A stretch of 64,000 nt of DNA from Verrucomicrobiaceae bacterium (GTDB taxonomy: Bacteria > Verrucomicrobiota > Verrucomicrobiia > Verrucomicrobiales > Verrucomicrobiaceae), in contig JADJPM010000004.1 in assembly GCA_016713245.1 (NCBI GenBank), positions 1,922,001 to 1,986,000 of the forward strand, read 5' to 3'. Shown in pieces: positions 61,962 through 64,000 of this stretch. Under the pieces are notes generated by a model, which ran no database searches, was not told the DNA's origin, and saw only the letters and a list, made by a program, of their open reading frames with translations. The first letter of the stretch is position 1, and the number at the start of each line of letters is the position of its first letter. Made by a program: the position numbers and the translations under genes.

Positions 61962-63223
61962 TGGTGTTCACCATGATCGCTCTGCGCCTCGTTCTCCTGC
62001 TTCTGTTCTTTCCCAATCTCCTCTTTGGCTGGGGGCAGCCGCATCATGCGATCACGCGGGCGGCGTTGGAGACGTTGCCGGGGTGGCAGAAGGAGTTGTT
62101 GGGAGACGAGCTGAAGGCGCTGGGGGATGCGCATTGCATGATCCCGGACAACGTTTACTCGGACAAGGCGAACGCGAAGTATGCGGCGATGGATTCGCGG
62201 CCGGGGGAGGTGTATTTGCAGGTGCTGCATCTGCCGACGGTGCAGACGGAATATCTGGAAGTGATGACTTACTTCATGGAGCGGGCGGTGACGGCACTGC
62301 GCGAGGGACGCACGGGCGATGCGGCGCGGTTCATGGGGACGATGTGCCATCAAATCGAGGACTACGGCAGCCCCTCGCACACGATGCCGGGGGACAATCA
62401 ATTCACGCTGCTGCAGCAGTTTCTCCCACCGAGCGATGGCATGAAGGACAAGCTCATGCACGGCCCGATCGAGAATGGCGACTTGACGGTGAGCCTCGCC
62501 GGCTATCAGCCGCGACTGCTGGGCACGAGCGTGCATGAAGCGGCATGGCGGCTGATGCATCGCGTGCATGAGGGCATCGTGAATGCCCGCTCGACGACGA
62601 TCCCGATCATGCAGGCGCTTTATGCGGACGATGCGGAGGCCGTGACGAAGCACCAAATGCGTGCGGCGGTGGTGGATGCGCAGATCGTGGCGGATGCGAT
62701 GCACACGATCCTTTGCCTTGGCGCTCAAAAGGTGCCTGAAATGCCCGCCGCCGTGTCCATCGACACGTTTTGGCCGCTGGAGGCGGAGAAGCTGCACTAC
62801 CCGCAGACGCAGTTTTTCAGCTCGCCGTATTGGGGGCATCCGCGAATCGGCTCGATTCTCGCCGGAGGCACGAAAGCGGTGCCGCTGAGGCTTAAACTGG
62901 ATTCGGGCGAGAAGGAATTCGCCCACGGCATCAGCGCAGGCATGGGCAAGCCGCTGACCTTTGTGCTGCCGAAGAGTGTGTTTCGTCGCTTCACGGTGCT
63001 GGCGGGTTTGCATCCAGAGCTCGGCGCGAAAGGCCGCGTCGAATTCACGATCAACGGCGATGGCAAGGTGCTGAAGACGATCACGCTGAACGGCAGCGAT
63101 GCGGCGCAGAGGCTGGAGTGCGAGGTGAGCGGCGTTTCGCAGCTCCAACTCATGCTCACCGGGCGTGGACTCGACTCGAAGAGCAACTACGCGATCTGGG
63201 CGGAGCCGAGTTTGATGCGATGA
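61961..63223 (+). CDS. Secreted PLC/S1-nuclease-like protein with C-terminal NPCBM domain
   Basis: 420 residues. Signal peptide MVFTMIALRLVLLLLFF ending near FG, so the mature protein would start with Trp (WGQPHHAITRAALETL), as in zinc phospholipase C and S1/P1 nucleases, where Trp1 binds zinc. Further His/Asp ligands are in GTMCHQIEDYGSPSHTM. The C-terminal part (YWGHPRIGSILAGGTKAVPL, EFAHGISAG) is an NPCBM carbohydrate-binding module. Probably an exported phosphoesterase directed to a glycan. Its ATG overlaps the preceding stop codon by one base. Confidence 0.8.
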   Translation: MVFTMIALRLVLLLLFFPNLLFGWGQPHHAITRAALETLPGWQKELLGDELKALGDAHCMIPDNVYSDKANAKYAAMDSRPGEVYLQVLHLPTVQTEYLEVMTYFMERAVTALREGRTGDAARFMGTMCHQIEDYGSPSHTMPGDNQFTLLQQFLPPSDGMKDKLMHGPIENGDLTVSLAGYQPRLLGTSVHEAAWRLMHRVHEGIVNARSTTIPIMQALYADDAEAVTKHQMRAAVVDAQIVADAMHTILCLGAQKVPEMPAAVSIDTFWPLEAEKLHYPQTQFFSSPYWGHPRIGSILAGGTKAVPLRLKLDSGEKEFAHGISAGMGKPLTFVLPKSVFRRFTVLAGLHPELGAKGRVEFTINGDGKVLKTITLNGSDAAQRLECEVSGVSQLQLMLTGRGLDSKSNYAIWAEPSLMR

Positions 63224-63227
63224 AAAG

Positions 63228-64000
63228 TCAGCGGACCTTTTCGAGGAGTTCCTTCACCTTGGTGGTGATGCGCTCCTCGACGTTTTCAGTGTAGGAGGCG
63301 CGGTGGCCGTATTCATACATGCCGGTGGTGCCTTCGTAGCCGCCTTCCTTCAGCACGCGGAGGCTGGGGACATAGCTGAGGAGGTCGTTGTTGTAACCGG
63401 AGACCCAGGTGCTGTTCCAGCCGTGAGTGGCTTTGAAGTTGAGGGAGTAGTCCACCACGGTTTCACCGGTGAGGGCGATGTAGGTGAGCTCGGGGCCGAA
63501 GCGCCAGACTTGAATGGGATAGCGCACGCGGTCGGGCGGCGAGCCGAGGGTGTCGTATTGGCGGATGAAGTGCTCGAATTCACGTCGTGGCATGCCGGTG
63601 AGGTTGGGAAGGCGCTGTTGGAGTTCTTCCAAGGGCAGGCCGGGTTGCAGCAAAAGCTCGGTTTGGTCCATGGCGACACGCAGCGGGCCACTGAGAGGCT
63701 TCATCGGCGCGGCGAGCACTTGCTGGACGCTTTCGGCAAGAATGTGACCATACATGGAGGCGAGCGTGGTGGCTTCGGCATCGCGGCCGCGGATGCGGGG
63801 CAGGGCATTGGCATCGCCACCGCAGTTCTGCACAAACATCGCCACGCTGCCGGGATGAGCTTTTTCGAGCTCGATCTGCGCAAAGCCCGCGTAGTCGCCA
63901 TTGATGCTGAGGCCGCCGAGGGCGGTGGTGTGGCAGGAGTAGCCAAACAGGATGGCGCGAAGGTTTGGACCACTTTTGACAGCGATGACCGGCACGTCCT
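63228..64000 (-). CDS. Neutral/alkaline ceramidase-like protein, C-terminal part (partial)
   Basis: The frame is open to the right window edge, so the N-terminus is missing. The visible 257 or so residues carry FGYSCHTTALGGLSINGDYAGF and FVQNCGGDANALPR, typical of the neutral/non-lysosomal ceramidase N-terminal domain as found in Verrucomicrobiota, and TYIALTGETVVDYSLNFK. The usual zinc-site residues would lie partly outside the window. It converges on the PLC-like gene, four bases apart. Confidence 0.85.
   Translation of the reverse strand, partial: DVPVIAVKSGPNLRAILFGYSCHTTALGGLSINGDYAGFAQIELEKAHPGSVAMFVQNCGGDANALPRIRGRDAEATTLASMYGHILAESVQQVLAAPMKPLSGPLRVAMDQTELLLQPGLPLEELQQRLPNLTGMPRREFEHFIRQYDTLGSPPDRVRYPIQVWRFGPELTYIALTGETVVDYSLNFKATHGWNSTWVSGYNNDLLSYVPSLRVLKEGGYEGTTGMYEYGHRASYTENVEERITTKVKELLEKVR

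Overview
The window looks like chromosomal DNA of a heterotrophic member of the Verrucomicrobiota (Prosthecobacter/Verrucomicrobium-like), within the PVC superphylum. The support is its gene content: DUF1501 and DUF1549/DUF1553 proteins, large secreted 'membrane-bound dehydrogenase' proteins carrying a CxxCH haem motif, a DUF1080 fusion, a Ser/Thr kinase next to an ECF sigma factor, a BlaI/BlaR1 pair, and a long cyanobacterial/plant-type IspH. The genus is an inference. Base composition is high in G+C throughout except at about 51.0-54.7 kb.

Layout. 1-9.3 kb: minus-strand run with an FAD oxidoreductase (cut by the window edge), ispH, an L,D-transpeptidase, a DUF1501 protein, oligoendopeptidase F, and the overlapping pair KDG kinase/KDPG aldolase. 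9.4-19.4 kb: two large secreted cytochrome-c-type dehydrogenases flank a GNAT-like protein and a blaI-blaR1 operon. The BlaR1-like protein carries a long Wzz/GNVR-like coiled-coil tail, and two near-identical palindromes lie upstream of blaI. 19.4-33.2 kb: ECF sigma factor and receptor-like kinase, divergent from a giant secreted repeat protein of about 3,076 codons with three near-identical 1,197-bp repeats and a pair of compensating single-base indels. A relic of a second dehydrogenase gene follows it. 33.3-38.4 kb: asd, a PpiC/SurA-type isomerase, an orphan RelE-like protein, an FmdB-like protein, and a lysis-like cluster whose endolysin gene is frameshifted. 38.8-48.5 kb: dsbD, a lipase maturation factor, a GbsR-controlled cluster (small membrane protein, DCC thiol protein, NagX-like acyltransferase) and a PMT/GT39-like membrane protein. 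48.7-51.0 kb: cdsA and dxr.

51.0-54.7 kb is an A+T-richer, tightly packed four-gene module: a winged-helix-like protein, a P-loop ATPase, a small protein and a PIN-type nuclease. It is fused onto the 3' end of dxr at the place where rseP is often found. It is followed by about 2 kb of repeat-rich, mostly non-coding DNA: a 41-bp-period array, a dispersed repeat in two copies, and a large palindromic element. I consider this module the best candidate for an undescribed system, most plausibly defence or toxin-antitoxin-like.

56.7-64 kb: an esterase, a MYG1-like phosphoesterase with a 66-aa partner, a DUF1549/DUF1553 cytochrome-like protein, a polyvalent-protein-type kinase coupled to a PLC/S1-nuclease-like protein with an NPCBM domain, and a ceramidase fragment at the edge.

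Palindromic intergenic elements of several families recur at gene ends, mostly between convergent genes, and probably act as terminators or REP-like repeats. No rRNA, tRNA, CRISPR array or intact insertion sequence was seen.
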